From Microbacterium sp. ABRD28 (GTDB lineage Bacteria > Actinomycetota > Actinomycetes > Actinomycetales > Microbacteriaceae), in the NCBI RefSeq assembly GCF_003850245.1, contig NZ_CP031015.1:3202666-3266665 (forward strand): DNA of 64,000 bases. The letters are read 5' to 3'. The notes under the pieces were generated by a model, which had not been told where the DNA came from, ran no database searches, and was given only the letters and a program-made list of their open reading frames with translations. This document shows positions 1 through 10,581 of the stretch, one piece after another; position 1 is the stretch's first letter, and each line of letters begins with the position of its first letter. The position numbers and the translations under genes are program-made.

Positions 1-209
1 AGCACGAACGTCGGACTCTGCACCGGCCCGCGCACCCCGAGACCCCGGCCGATCCCCCGGGTGAGCGTGGTCTTGCCCGCTCCCAGTGCGCCGGTGAGGA
101 CGATCAGGTCGCCGGGGCGCAGCATCCGTCCCATCTCCTCGCCGAGCGCTTCCATCTCGGCCGACGAGGCGATCTCGCGTCGCCCGACGAGGGCGTCGAG
201 TCCCGTCAT
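1..209 (-). CDS. tsaE: TsaE, tRNA t6A biosynthesis ATPase (partial, N-terminal 69 codons)
   Basis: TsaE is the ATPase partner of TsaB and TsaD in making threonylcarbamoyladenosine-37 on ANN-decoding tRNAs. The visible N-terminus reads MTGLDALVGRREIASSAEM and continues into a Walker A loop (LTGALGAGKTTLTRGI) and the family SPTF motif before the gene leaves the window on the left. The ATG overlaps the alr stop codon in an ATGA junction, so tsaE is translationally coupled to alr in the acpS-alr-tsaE order common in actinobacteria. The C-terminal half lies outside the window. The family call is secure from the P-loop plus SPTF; completeness cannot be judged. Confidence 0.9.
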   Translation of the reverse strand, partial: MTGLDALVGRREIASSAEMEALGEEMGRMLRPGDLIVLTGALGAGKTTLTRGIGRGLGVRGPVQSPTFV

Positions 210-1330
210 CCGTCCACCTGCCGGCGGGGCACGCGCGCACCGATGCGTGTGACGATCTCGTAGTTGATGGTGCCGGCGGCGACGGCCCACTCATCGGCGG
301 CGGGAGACCCGAGCGTCGGGTCGCCGAAGAGCACGACCTCGTCGCCGATCGCGACAGGGGCATCTCCGACGTCGACGACGAACTGGTCCATGGCGATACG
401 CCCGGCGACATCGAACCGGCGGCCGCCGATCGTGACCGGTCCCGCTCCCGACGCCTGCCGGGGCACGCCGTCGGCGTACCCGAGGGGCACGAGCGCGAGG
501 GTCGTCTCGCGGCGCGTGCGGTAGTCGTAGCCGTAGGAGACCCCCGTGCCGGCCGGCACGCGGCGCACGTTCGCAACCGCGGCGCGCAGCGTCATGGCGG
601 GGCGGAGGCCGAGGTCAGCCGACCCGCGGTCGGCGAAGGGCGACAGACCATAGATGCCGATGCCGATGCGCACGCAGTTCAGGCGGGTCTCGGGGAGCGC
701 GATGGCCGCGTGGGTGGCTGCGAGATGGCGGAGGGGCGGGGCAAGACCCACGGATGCCGCGGCACCGAGCGCCTCCTCGAACCGCGCGAGGGCGGCGCGG
801 TCGTCGTCGGCGGAGGCGTTGGAGAGGTGGCTGAAGATGCCGATGACCCGCAGCTTGCCGATGCGCTCGAGGCGGGCGGCCTCGGCGAAGGCGACGCGGG
901 CGTCGGAGGGGGTGAGGCCGTTTCGGGAGAGCCCGGTCTCGACCTTCAGATGCACCGCGACCGAACGCTCGCCCGAGGCGGCGGCCGCCGCGGCCTGCAG
1001 CTGATCGAGGGTGGAGATGCCGAGCTCGATGCCGTGCGCCGCCGCTTCGGCGAACGACGCGCCGGGCGCGTGCAGCCACGCCAGGATCGGGGCGCGGATC
1101 CCCGCGCGACGAAGAGCCAGCGCCTCGGTGACGTCGGCGACGCCGAGCCGGGTCGCCCCGCCCTCGAGCGCCGCGGTCGCGGCGCGGACCGCACCGTGAC
1201 CGTAGCCGTCGGCCTTGACCACCGCGATGACCTCGGCGCCGGTGAGGTGGCGGAAGTGGCGGACGTTGTCGGCGATCGCTCCGACGTCGATGACGGCCTC
1301 GCGCATGGTGCCGGCGGCGCGCCTGGTCAT
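206..1330 (-). CDS. alr: Alanine racemase
   Basis: A PLP-dependent racemase of 374 residues converting L-alanine to D-alanine for peptidoglycan. The PLP lysine is Lys39 in the motif AVVKADGYGHG. The catalytic tyrosine lies in GVSYGYDYR in the C-terminal half, and a second conserved tyrosine is in GIGIYGLSPF. I chose the ATG at 1330 (MTRRAAGTMREAV) because it overlaps the acpS stop in an ATGA junction and gives the usual family length of about 370. The frame stays open further upstream, but only through a non-homologous arginine-rich stretch that overlaps acpS. Cytoplasmic; middle gene of the coupled acpS-alr-tsaE unit. Confidence 0.95.
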   Translation of the reverse strand: MTRRAAGTMREAVIDVGAIADNVRHFRHLTGAEVIAVVKADGYGHGAVRAATAALEGGATRLGVADVTEALALRRAGIRAPILAWLHAPGASFAEAAAHGIELGISTLDQLQAAAAAASGERSVAVHLKVETGLSRNGLTPSDARVAFAEAARLERIGKLRVIGIFSHLSNASADDDRAALARFEEALGAAASVGLAPPLRHLAATHAAIALPETRLNCVRIGIGIYGLSPFADRGSADLGLRPAMTLRAAVANVRRVPAGTGVSYGYDYRTRRETTLALVPLGYADGVPRQASGAGPVTIGGRRFDVAGRIAMDQFVVDVGDAPVAIGDEVVLFGDPTLGSPAADEWAVAAGTINYEIVTRIGARVPRRQVDG

Positions 1331-1695
1331 CCGATCATTCCTTCGTTCTTCTCGACGATCACGTACGCCACGGCGAAGCCGGCGTCGTGCGACATCGACA
1401 GGTGCACCGACGAGATCCCGCGGTCGACGATCACGTCGGCGGTGCTTCCCGACAGGGTGAACTGGGGGCGGCCCGACGACTCGTTCCACACTTCGATGTC
1501 GGTCCAGTACACGCCGTCCGAGCCGCCGAGCGCTTTGATGAGCGCTTCCTTCGCGGCGTAGCGGGCGGCGAGCGACCGGGGCTTCAACGCCCGCTCGGCG
1601 GGAGAGAAGAGGCGCTCGAGAAGGCGCGGGGTGCGGTCGAGGGTGGCTTCGAAGCGGGAGATGTCGACCAGGTCGACGCCGATGCCGGCGATCAT
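1327..1695 (-). CDS. acpS: Holo-[acyl-carrier-protein] synthase
   Basis: Transfers 4'-phosphopantetheine from CoA to the serine of acyl carrier protein. The 122 residues match the family length. The N-terminal GIGVDLVDISRF carries the metal-binding Asp8, and RYAAKEALIKAL carries the second metal ligand Glu50. FSPAE and the C-terminal HLSMSHD are also conserved. The gene is first of the acpS-alr-tsaE unit and overlaps alr by four bases. A dispersed inverted repeat lies upstream (1763-1857), so the promoter must sit within or near it; I could not pick a convincing -35/-10 pair. Confidence 0.95.
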   Translation of the reverse strand: MIAGIGVDLVDISRFEATLDRTPRLLERLFSPAERALKPRSLAARYAAKEALIKALGGSDGVYWTDIEVWNESSGRPQFTLSGSTADVIVDRGISSVHLSMSHDAGFAVAYVIVEKNEGMIG

Positions 1696-1762
1696 CCGCT
1701 CTCCTCTCCCGCGGCTGTCACCCTATCAACGGCGGCGTGGTGTCGAGCGCGGGGCCGCGGCA

Positions 1763-1857
1763 GCCGGCGGGTGTCCCCAACTCCTGCAGAATGGCGCCCG
1801 GGCGGCTCCAGGGCCCGGAATCAGACCCGTGCGGCCGATTCTGCAGGAGTTGGGGAC
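1763..1857. repeat. Dispersed inverted repeat, family A, copy 1
   Basis: A perfect 20-bp inverted repeat: left arm GTCCCCAACTCCTGCAGAAT at 1773-1792, right arm its reverse complement at 1838-1857, with a 45-nt GC-rich loop. The preceding GCCGGCGGGTGTCC is shared with copy 2. It occupies most of the gap between acpS and the end of the surface-protein gene. It could fold as a long RNA or DNA hairpin and could act as a terminator for the surface-protein gene, although no U-tract follows. Copy 2 is at 7357-7451 and copy 3 at 23026-23105. Confidence 0.9.
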
Positions 1858-1872
1858 GATCAGCGTCGGCGA

Positions 1873-4800
1873 TCAGGCCTTGCGCTGACGCCGGAGGACA
1901 AGCATCACGCCCGCGACGAGGAGCAGGAGAGCGGTCGTTCCCGCGGCGAGGAGCGGCGCGGCCTCTCCCCCGGTGGCGGGGAGCGGACCCGACGAGCCGG
2001 ATGACGCGGTCGAGCCCTCATCCCCCGCTCCCGAGCCGGGGCCATCGCCTCCACCGGTTCCCGGCAGCGGATCGACCGGCGCTTCGCCGGGCGCCGCGGC
2101 GACCTGCAGCGTCGTCCAGCCCACGGCGCCGTCGACGTCCTGAGCCACGAGCACGTGGTCGCCGAGCGTGGTGCCGGTGGGGACCACCACGCGAACGGTG
2201 CCGTCTGCGCCCACCTGGGTCCAGGTCCCGAGCGCGGTGGGTGCGGAGTGCAGCCAGAACTGCACCCACGTGCCCGGCGCCGCGCCGCCGACCTCAACGG
2301 TGAACGGGTCGCCGATGCGCACGCTCGCCGGTGCGGTGATCGCACCCTGCAGTGCGGGGTCGAGCTGGTCGGGCATCACCGGCACCGACGGCTCGGTGGG
2401 TCGCCCGTCACCCGGCTCCTCGCCGTCACCCGGCTCCTCGCCGCCCCCCGTCCGCACGACGACCGTGCGCACCTCGGAGTCGGTGGTGGCGCCGTAGGGG
2501 TCCATCGAGGTCACGAACCAGCCGTGGGTGCCCTCCCCCGGCTCCCACGCCGCGGTCAGGTCGGTGCCGCTCTCGACATCGTCGAAGTCGGCGATCGGGC
2601 TGGTGGTGAGGATGTCGGCGCGGAACGCATCGGTGGCGAGCACCTTCTGCGCCGGCGCGATGCCGAGGGCGGTGTAGGGGATCGCGAACTCCTGGTGCTG
2701 CACCTCGAGCGTCGGATCGTCGGCGTTGTAGTCGGCGAGCGAGGGGCTGTAGGTGCGGGAGAGGATCTGCCCCGTCTGATTGTCGAAGTGCATCAGGCGG
2801 AGGTAGCCGAGGCCTCCCTCGGCGAGGCCCTGGTAGTCGAAGAGCACCTGGTAGACCTGGCGCTCGGCGACTCCGTCACCGTCGTCGTCGAACCCGTCGA
2901 CCCGGGTGAACGCGTCGTGGTAGTGGCCGGAGAAGACCGTCCGCACGTTCGGGTTCGGGGCCACGACCTCGTCGTAGATGCGCTGCGGAATGGGCCCGAG
3001 GCCGCCCGTCGTCAGCATGTACTCGTGCAGGTTGAGCATGACGGTGCGCTCGGGATAGCGGGAGATGACGTCGTTCATCCACGCGATCTCCGCATCGCCC
3101 GGGCCCCATCCCATGTAGAGCATCAGGAAGTCGATGCCACCGGCGGTGACGAGATCGTAGTGTCCGCGGTTGTCGAGGTAGTCGCCGCCCCACCACGGGT
3201 TGTCGGCGAACCGCCACGCGCCGAAGAACGCGCTGAAGTTCGTGTAGTTCGCGTCGAAGGCTCCCACGTCGTGGTTGCCGGCGAGCACCCCGTAGGGCAG
3301 ACCCGCCTCATCGAGTGCGGCATACGCGGGGTCGGCCCGCTCCCACTGCGCCAGGTCCTCGGCGATGTTGACCACGTCGCCGGTGTGGAAGAGGTACTGC
3401 AGGTTCAGGTCGCTCCGCTCCGCCAGCAGGTAGTCGTGGATCGCCACCTGGTGGTTGTAGAACGTCTCGTTGTAGTACTGGGTGTCCGACTCCCACGCGA
3501 AGGTGAAGTCGTACGCCGATCGAGGCGTGTCCTCAGGGTGGGCGGGCTCCACGACGGTGTCGCGGGTGGAGAGGTTCGAGCCGGCGAAGCCCTCCGAGTG
3601 CTGCACGAGCACGGTCACCGTCCCCTCGGCCGCGAAGCCGTCGACGGGCACCATCGCCTCGAGCGTGAAGGACGTCGGCGCGCCGTCGGTCGTCACTGCG
3701 CGGTCGAATTCCTGCCAGGCGCCGTCGGTCCCGAGGGCGTAGAGGAGCACCTTCGCGTCGGCGTTGGCCGACCCGTCCCACCTCACCCTCACGCGGGCGT
3801 CGTCACCGGCGTCACCGGGGACCGCCACCTCGAACAGCTGGTACGGGAAGGCGGTGTCGGATGTCTGCGTGAGCGCGCTCTCGTCGAGCCGGCCGATGGC
3901 GCTCACCTCCTCCGCGGTGAGCCCGCGCGCGCCGGTGCGGTCGGTCGACAGCGCCGTGCCGATCTCACCGGTCGTCGCCTCGATGCCGGCACCGGGCACC
4001 GTGCGGACCGCTTCCCGGAACGACACGTCCAGGCGGTCGCCGGTCGGATCGGTCGCGCGGGCGGTGAGGTCGATCGGGTCGCCGGTGTCGAACTCGGCGC
4101 CGTCCTCGGGCGAGAGGAGCTCGTTGCCGGGCTCTTCGACCGGGGTTTGGAACGTCACCGTCCGCTCGGCACGGTTGCCCGCGGCATCCACCGCAGTGAA
4201 GACCACGGTGTGCGCGCCGTCGGCGAGGAGGAGCGAACCGGTGGTGTAGGGAAGCTCGATGGCTCGGCCGTCCAGCGTGGCCGTGAGCGCGGACACCCCG
4301 GCTCCCGCATCGCTCGCGGCGGCGTCGATGGTGAACTCGCCCTGGTAGAGGCGCCCCTCCTCGAGGTCGGTCGTGACCGCGGGCGCGGTGTTGTCCACGT
4401 TCACGGCGACCTCGACGGCGTCGTCACCGGCGCTCGCCCGGACGCGGTGGGCGCCGTCGGCGGCGGCCGTGGTCTCCCACAGGTGGCCCACGGCCGTGCG
4501 CGCGTCGCCGGGGAGAGCGAAGCCGGCCTCGAAGACGTCCAGACGCCCCTGGCTGTCGCCCATCGGCACGATCGCGGTCGGGTCGGTGTATCCCTCGGGG
4601 GCGAGGGTGCGCCCGTCGGGGAGGATCAGGCGGATTCCGCGGATCGTGAAGTCGTCGTTGTTCTCGTTCGGGTCACGGTCGGTCTTGGCCTTGGTCCCCG
4701 CCCAGACGCCGAGGTCGACGCGCTCTCCGGTGAGGTACGACACCGGGACGGGCACCGTGATGGTGGCCCAGTCGGCGTAGGTACCGCGGTCGAAGACGTG

Positions 4801-7197
4801 CAGCACCTCATCGCCGATACGCACGCCATTGCGGAACAGGGCGTCGGTGCCGCTCGCCTCGAAGGCGAAGACCGCCGGGTTCTCCAGGCGCGGGGTCGTT
4901 TCGACCTCGACGCCGTCGATCGACAGACGGATGTCGGAGGGGAAGGTGTTGCCGCCCGCGACGATCTCGGTCGCACCCGACACCCACTGGCCCTCCTGCA
5001 GCTGCAGCCGCACCGGCGAGGAGTCGACACCGGCCACTGCGACGCGCCGGACGTCGGTGACGGTCTCGTTCGCGCCGTCCCTGGCGATCACGCGGTACTC
5101 GAACCACGTCTTGCCGGTGAGGTCGACGGCGGGGATCACATGGCGGTAGGTCACGCCGTCGGCGCCCGCGAGCAGCGTGTGGCGCAGCGGCGCGGCGTCG
5201 AGGTTGCTCGCGACCTCGATCTCCACCGTCCGCACCTGCCGATCGTCGGTCACCGTCATCTGCAGCGGGAAGTCCGCGCCAGGGGTGATCTCAGGCGCGG
5301 TGGCGTCGGTGACGGCCGGGGCCGCGGCATCCATCGGGGTGACCATCAGCCCACCGGGCACCTGCTCCCGGTAGATCGCACCGGGGGTTGCGGGCGCCGT
5401 GCCGAGCTTCTTCTGCACCAGGAGGTCGTCGGGGTTCACCGCGTACTGCACCGGCTGGTCGGCGGTGACATCGTCGACGCCACCGAGGTTGTAGTAGGCG
5501 CGGTTCATCGCGAAGCCGGTGTTCGTGACGATCTCGAGACCTCGCGGCGAACCGTTCGCCATGCCGCCGCTGGCGATCTCGAACAGGTCCTGCCCGGCGA
5601 CGAGGGCGCTGCCGAAGTGCCTGTTGAAGTCGTCGGCGGTGAGGGCGTCGTTGGCGCCGTTCTTGATCCAGAACACCAGGGTGGCGCCGGGGGCGACGAC
5701 GGAGTCGCGCACGGTGGCGGGCCACAGCACGGTGTTGGAGTTGGTGAGGTCCTCGAGCGGGTAGAGGTATTTCAGCGTGAAGTCTCGGAACGCGATGGGT
5801 TCGGTGGTGGCGTTGTAGATCTCGATGAACTCGTACCCGTCGGCACCTGCGACGTTGGCGGTGTCGGGGGCGATCTCGGTGATCTGCAGCGGTGCGGTCA
5901 CCAGCTGCGGGTCGGCGACCGGAACGAACGGCGCGGGCACGAAGGCCGCCGGATCCACGACGCCCGGGGTCGGTGCGGCGAGAGCGCGGAGCACGGTCAT
6001 CTGGGTGGCGGTCGACGCCTCGGGGAGCCGGTAGTCCACGCCGAGTCCGGCGCCGACCTCGTCGGCCCGGTAGCGGGCGGCGGAGATCTCGACCGGGTCG
6101 GCGCCGTCCGAGGCCGGGGCGAGAAGACGGATGCCGCGCTCGGCGCTGTTGGCGAAGCCGGCCTGTCCCGCGAGGGGGACGACGACGACATCATCACCGG
6201 CGCCGTAGAACGCCCGGAAATCCCCGGCGGTCAGCCCGTCGGTGTTGGGCGCGTACTGGAGCCACAGCACTGCGACACCGTTCGCGGGGATGATCGAGCC
6301 GGCCGGTACCGTGAGGTCCTTCTGGCCGGAGAGGAAGTCGTAGCTGATGCGGACGTCCGTACCGAGATCCACCGCGCGGTCGGTGGTGTTGGCGATCTCG
6401 ATGTACTCGAACCGGTCGGTGCCGGTGGTGTCGGGCGCGAACTCGGTGATCAGCAGATCGCGGGCTGTCAGCGGTGCAGCGGGTGCGGTCTCGGTGGGGC
6501 CGGGGGTCGGTTCGCTCGTCGGCTCCGGCGTCGGCTCGCTCGTCGGCCCCGGCGTCGGTTCCACTTCCGCGAGCCGGCCGGGGGTCGCGGGCGCGAGGGT
6601 GGCGAGGGGCAGGGCGCTCGTCCCCGACTGCGGCGGCCCGAACGTTGCGGCGAGGTCGGCGCCGAAGGCGCCCGCCGCGGCGAAGGAGTGGCTCATCTCC
6701 GTGCCCGCCGCGGTGACACGGATGCCGCGCGAGCCGCCGTTGGCGATGCCGGGCTGTCCTTCGACCCGGACGACGTCGTAGTCGGTCTCGGGCTGCGTCG
6801 CGGCGAAATGCGCCCGGAAGTCGTCGACCGATCGGGCGAAGCTGTCGACGCTCCCCGAGGTGTAGCTGAGCCACAGGGCCACCGTCGCGCCCGGGGCGAT
6901 GACGGTGCCCGCCGGGGTGGTGAGCACGACATCCCGCGCGGTGTCCGACGCGTCGGCATAGGTGTAGGCGAAGTCGATGCTCTCAGCGTCGAGGTCGATC
7001 GCCCGATCGGTGGTGTTGTGCACTTCGAAGAACTCGAAGTGATCGGCGCCGACGTTGTCGGCGACGATCTCGGTCACCACGAGAGCGGGTGACGGCAGAG
7101 ATTCCGCGGCGGCGACAGGCGCCGCGAGAGCTACGGAAGCAGCGGCGAGGACGGGGACGAGGACAAGCGCGGGCAAGGAACGGCGTCGGCGAGGCAT
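1873..7197 (-). CDS. Cell-wall-anchored protein with lamin-tail domains, a metallophosphoesterase domain and an LPXTG-type signal
   Basis: A 1774-residue exported protein. A signal peptide (residues about 1-30, ending APVAAAES) precedes three lamin-tail (LTD) domains at about 38-195, 245-400 and 435-610; each starts like 'ITEFAPDTTGTDRFEYIEI'. A PT-rich linker (about 212-240) separates the first two. Ig-like segments follow. A calcineurin-type phosphoesterase lies at about 1220-1520, with metal motifs DTQYY, GDVVN, GNHDVG, NLHEY and GHYH. A PGDGEE-rich linker and a further Ig-like domain precede the C-terminal LPATGG (about 1739), a hydrophobic span and RRQRKA, the classic sortase signal. The ATG at 7197 has GAAAG upstream. 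It probably acts on extracellular phosphoesters or nucleotides; the substrate is unknown. Two copies of the same repeat bracket the gene. Confidence 0.9.
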   Translation of the reverse strand: MPRRRRSLPALVLVPVLAAASVALAAPVAAAESLPSPALVVTEIVADNVGADHFEFFEVHNTTDRAIDLDAESIDFAYTYADASDTARDVVLTTPAGTVIAPGATVALWLSYTSGSVDSFARSVDDFRAHFAATQPETDYDVVRVEGQPGIANGGSRGIRVTAAGTEMSHSFAAAGAFGADLAATFGPPQSGTSALPLATLAPATPGRLAEVEPTPGPTSEPTPEPTSEPTPGPTETAPAAPLTARDLLITEFAPDTTGTDRFEYIEIANTTDRAVDLGTDVRISYDFLSGQKDLTVPAGSIIPANGVAVLWLQYAPNTDGLTAGDFRAFYGAGDDVVVVPLAGQAGFANSAERGIRLLAPASDGADPVEISAARYRADEVGAGLGVDYRLPEASTATQMTVLRALAAPTPGVVDPAAFVPAPFVPVADPQLVTAPLQITEIAPDTANVAGADGYEFIEIYNATTEPIAFRDFTLKYLYPLEDLTNSNTVLWPATVRDSVVAPGATLVFWIKNGANDALTADDFNRHFGSALVAGQDLFEIASGGMANGSPRGLEIVTNTGFAMNRAYYNLGGVDDVTADQPVQYAVNPDDLLVQKKLGTAPATPGAIYREQVPGGLMVTPMDAAAPAVTDATAPEITPGADFPLQMTVTDDRQVRTVEIEVASNLDAAPLRHTLLAGADGVTYRHVIPAVDLTGKTWFEYRVIARDGANETVTDVRRVAVAGVDSSPVRLQLQEGQWVSGATEIVAGGNTFPSDIRLSIDGVEVETTPRLENPAVFAFEASGTDALFRNGVRIGDEVLHVFDRGTYADWATITVPVPVSYLTGERVDLGVWAGTKAKTDRDPNENNDDFTIRGIRLILPDGRTLAPEGYTDPTAIVPMGDSQGRLDVFEAGFALPGDARTAVGHLWETTAAADGAHRVRASAGDDAVEVAVNVDNTAPAVTTDLEEGRLYQGEFTIDAAASDAGAGVSALTATLDGRAIELPYTTGSLLLADGAHTVVFTAVDAAGNRAERTVTFQTPVEEPGNELLSPEDGAEFDTGDPIDLTARATDPTGDRLDVSFREAVRTVPGAGIEATTGEIGTALSTDRTGARGLTAEEVSAIGRLDESALTQTSDTAFPYQLFEVAVPGDAGDDARVRVRWDGSANADAKVLLYALGTDGAWQEFDRAVTTDGAPTSFTLEAMVPVDGFAAEGTVTVLVQHSEGFAGSNLSTRDTVVEPAHPEDTPRSAYDFTFAWESDTQYYNETFYNHQVAIHDYLLAERSDLNLQYLFHTGDVVNIAEDLAQWERADPAYAALDEAGLPYGVLAGNHDVGAFDANYTNFSAFFGAWRFADNPWWGGDYLDNRGHYDLVTAGGIDFLMLYMGWGPGDAEIAWMNDVISRYPERTVMLNLHEYMLTTGGLGPIPQRIYDEVVAPNPNVRTVFSGHYHDAFTRVDGFDDDGDGVAERQVYQVLFDYQGLAEGGLGYLRLMHFDNQTGQILSRTYSPSLADYNADDPTLEVQHQEFAIPYTALGIAPAQKVLATDAFRADILTTSPIADFDDVESGTDLTAAWEPGEGTHGWFVTSMDPYGATTDSEVRTVVVRTGGGEEPGDGEEPGDGRPTEPSVPVMPDQLDPALQGAITAPASVRIGDPFTVEVGGAAPGTWVQFWLHSAPTALGTWTQVGADGTVRVVVPTGTTLGDHVLVAQDVDGAVGWTTLQVAAAPGEAPVDPLPGTGGGDGPGSGAGDEGSTASSGSSGPLPATGGEAAPLLAAGTTALLLLVAGVMLVLRRQRKA

Positions 7198-7356
7198 GGA
7201 TCACTTTCGAGTTGAGGCCCCCGTCGTCAGAGGGCCTCGGCCACGCTAGGGATGCCGCACAGCGCCACGGGTCGCACCGGTGAACGGCTGCTGAACGGGG
7301 CGGAAAAGCTTTGCCCGTCAGCCCGCGGCGTACGCCGACCGCAGGAGGCGTTGACC

Positions 7357-7451
7357 GCCGGCGGGTGTCCGCAACTCCTGCAGAAGTGCGCCCGGGCGGC
7401 TCCAGGCCCCGAGATCACACCCGCGCGGCCGATTCTGCAGGAGTTGCGGAC
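7357..7451. repeat. Dispersed inverted repeat, family A, copy 2
   Basis: A perfect 19-bp inverted repeat: left arm GTCCGCAACTCCTGCAGAA at 7367-7385, reverse complement at 7433-7451. The loop is close to that of copy 1 (shared CGCCCGGGCGGCTCCAGG and GCGGCCG). The single base by which the left arm differs from copy 1 is matched by the complementary change in the right arm. It lies 30 nt downstream of the glmS stop and upstream of the surface-protein gene, so it could serve as the glmS terminator. Confidence 0.9.
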
Positions 7452-7481
7452 GACGGGACGCCGCGAGCCGGCCGCCCGCCG

Positions 7482-9335
<1,854 letters not shown>

Positions 9336-9431
9336 GGGCTCCATCGTACGAGCCGGGGTATGTGAGGCCTCTGAACGAATCCGTGTGGAAGAAGCGGGAA
9401 AACAGGGGGCCCGACAGGGGGTTTATCCCCC

Positions 9432-9461
9432 TTGCCATTCATGGAACCGCGGACGTATGCT
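9432..9461 (+). promoter_or_regulatory. Putative sigma-70 promoter for the surface-polysaccharide operon
   Basis: TTGCCA at 9432-9437 and TATGCT at 9456-9461 are separated by 18 bp, a good vegetative-type promoter pointing at the plus-strand operon. Just upstream is a short GGGGG/CCCCC inverted repeat (9417-9421 / 9427-9431). A start near 9468 would give a 5' leader of about 315 nt. Found by eye only. Confidence 0.45.
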
Positions 9462-9467
9462 TCCCGC

Positions 9468-9783
9468 ACCCCCGCTCGGAACCCGATCCGACGAGGGAAT
9501 ACCGAACAGCTCTGGGAAGCCTCCATCACTGGGGTTTCGCTGACTCGCGCACGGTGGCTCATGCCGCCGCATGCGTGGCTTCGCGGGCATGGTGAAGCCT
9601 TCCCCGAGGGAGGTGATGCCGCGCCATCGTGCGCTCAACGGGGTGTGCGCGTGCGCACGCCATGCGACTGGGGAGAAGCAGTCCGTCCTCGCTTTTGTGT
9701 GTCGCCGTGCCCGACGGTGACGCCCTCGCCATACAGCCCTGCTCGCCGACCTTCCGTTTGCCGAACCGGAGAGAGCAGGACCC
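9468..9783 (+). other. Long untranslated leader of the polysaccharide operon
   Basis: No convincing coding sequence is seen in this 316-nt stretch. It contains potential hairpins, notably CGCGGGCAT near 9582-9590 pairing (one bulge) with ATGCCGCG near 9615-9622, enclosing CCTTCCC / GGGAGG. The purine-rich GGAGAGAGCAGGA just before 9784 supplies the ribosome-binding region. It does not match any riboswitch consensus I recall; the structured-leader idea is inference. Confidence 0.35.
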
Positions 9784-10572
9784 GTGAGTATTCACACCCT
9801 GAGCGTCGTCATCCCGACGCTCAACGAAGCCAGAAACATCGAACACGTCTTGGGGCTCCTTCCCGACACCGTCGACGAAGTCATCCTTGTCGACGGCGGA
9901 TCGACGGACGCCACGGTCGACATCGCCCGTGAGGTACGACCCGGCATTCGCGTCCTCGGTCAGACCCGGCCGGGAAAGGGCAGCGCGCTGGTCACCGGCA
10001 TCCTCGCCGCCACCGGCGCCGAGATCGTCACCATCGACGCCGACGGCTCGATGGACCCGCGCGAGATCGATCGTTTCGTCGCCCCCCTGCATGCCGGCGC
10101 CGACTACGTCCGGGGCAGCCGTTTCTCCCCCGGTGGCGGAAGCGCGGACATCACGGCCGTGCGGTTCATCGGCAACAAGATGCTCAACGCTCTGGCGAAC
10201 CTGTTGTTCGGAACCAGCCACAGCGACCTCTGCTACGGCTTCAATGCGATGACCCGCGAGGCCGCGTGGGCGCTGCACCTCCCCGATCCGGCCGACGGCA
10301 CACGTCTGCGGCACTGGGGAGACGGGTTCGAGATCGAAACGCTCATGCACGTCCGTGCGGCGAAAGCGAACCTTCGCGTGGTGGAGGTGCCGAGTTTCGA
10401 GGCATCCCGCCGCTTCGGCGAAAGCAACCTCTCCGCTGTCCGCGACGGACTGAGGTGTCTCCGCACGCTGCTGTTCGAGCGCTTCGTCGGCGCCTCGATC
10501 GCCTCGGTCGTGGGCACCGAGAGGCGCACCCGCGCGAAGGTGACCGCCGAACTCGCAGGTGAAGGCGAATGA
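9784..10572 (+). CDS. Family 2 glycosyltransferase (DPM1/polyprenyl-phosphate type)
   Basis: A 262-residue GT-A glycosyltransferase. The start LSVVIPTLNEARNIE, the nucleotide-binding VDGGSTDAT and the metal-binding DADGSMDP are typical of GT2 enzymes that load sugars onto polyprenyl phosphate or extend lipid-linked glycans. FEIETLMHVRAAKANLRVVEVPS resembles the distal part of dolichol-phosphate-mannose-synthase-like proteins. There is no C-terminal membrane domain, so it is probably a cytoplasmic, membrane-associated enzyme. It begins with GTG at 9784 after an AGGA-containing site and is the first gene of the operon; sugar specificity cannot be read. Confidence 0.85.
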   Translation: MSIHTLSVVIPTLNEARNIEHVLGLLPDTVDEVILVDGGSTDATVDIAREVRPGIRVLGQTRPGKGSALVTGILAATGAEIVTIDADGSMDPREIDRFVAPLHAGADYVRGSRFSPGGGSADITAVRFIGNKMLNALANLLFGTSHSDLCYGFNAMTREAAWALHLPDPADGTRLRHWGDGFEIETLMHVRAAKANLRVVEVPSFEASRRFGESNLSAVRDGLRCLRTLLFERFVGASIASVVGTERRTRAKVTAELAGEGE

Positions 10573-10581
10573 GGCACTCCC

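Noticed and set aside
2155..7092. A very long open frame (1645 codons) on the plus strand opposite the surface-protein gene
   Set aside because: Composition is dominated by Gly, Arg, Val and His with no domain; it is an antisense shadow of a strongly GC3-biased real gene.
7452..7481. Transposon ends or insertion-sequence termini at the family A repeats
   Set aside because: No transposase gene lies between or beside the copies and no target-site duplication could be recognised.
9336..9431. glmS ribozyme or riboswitch upstream of glmS
   Set aside because: The 5' region is short with no match to the ribozyme core, which is known mainly from Firmicutes.
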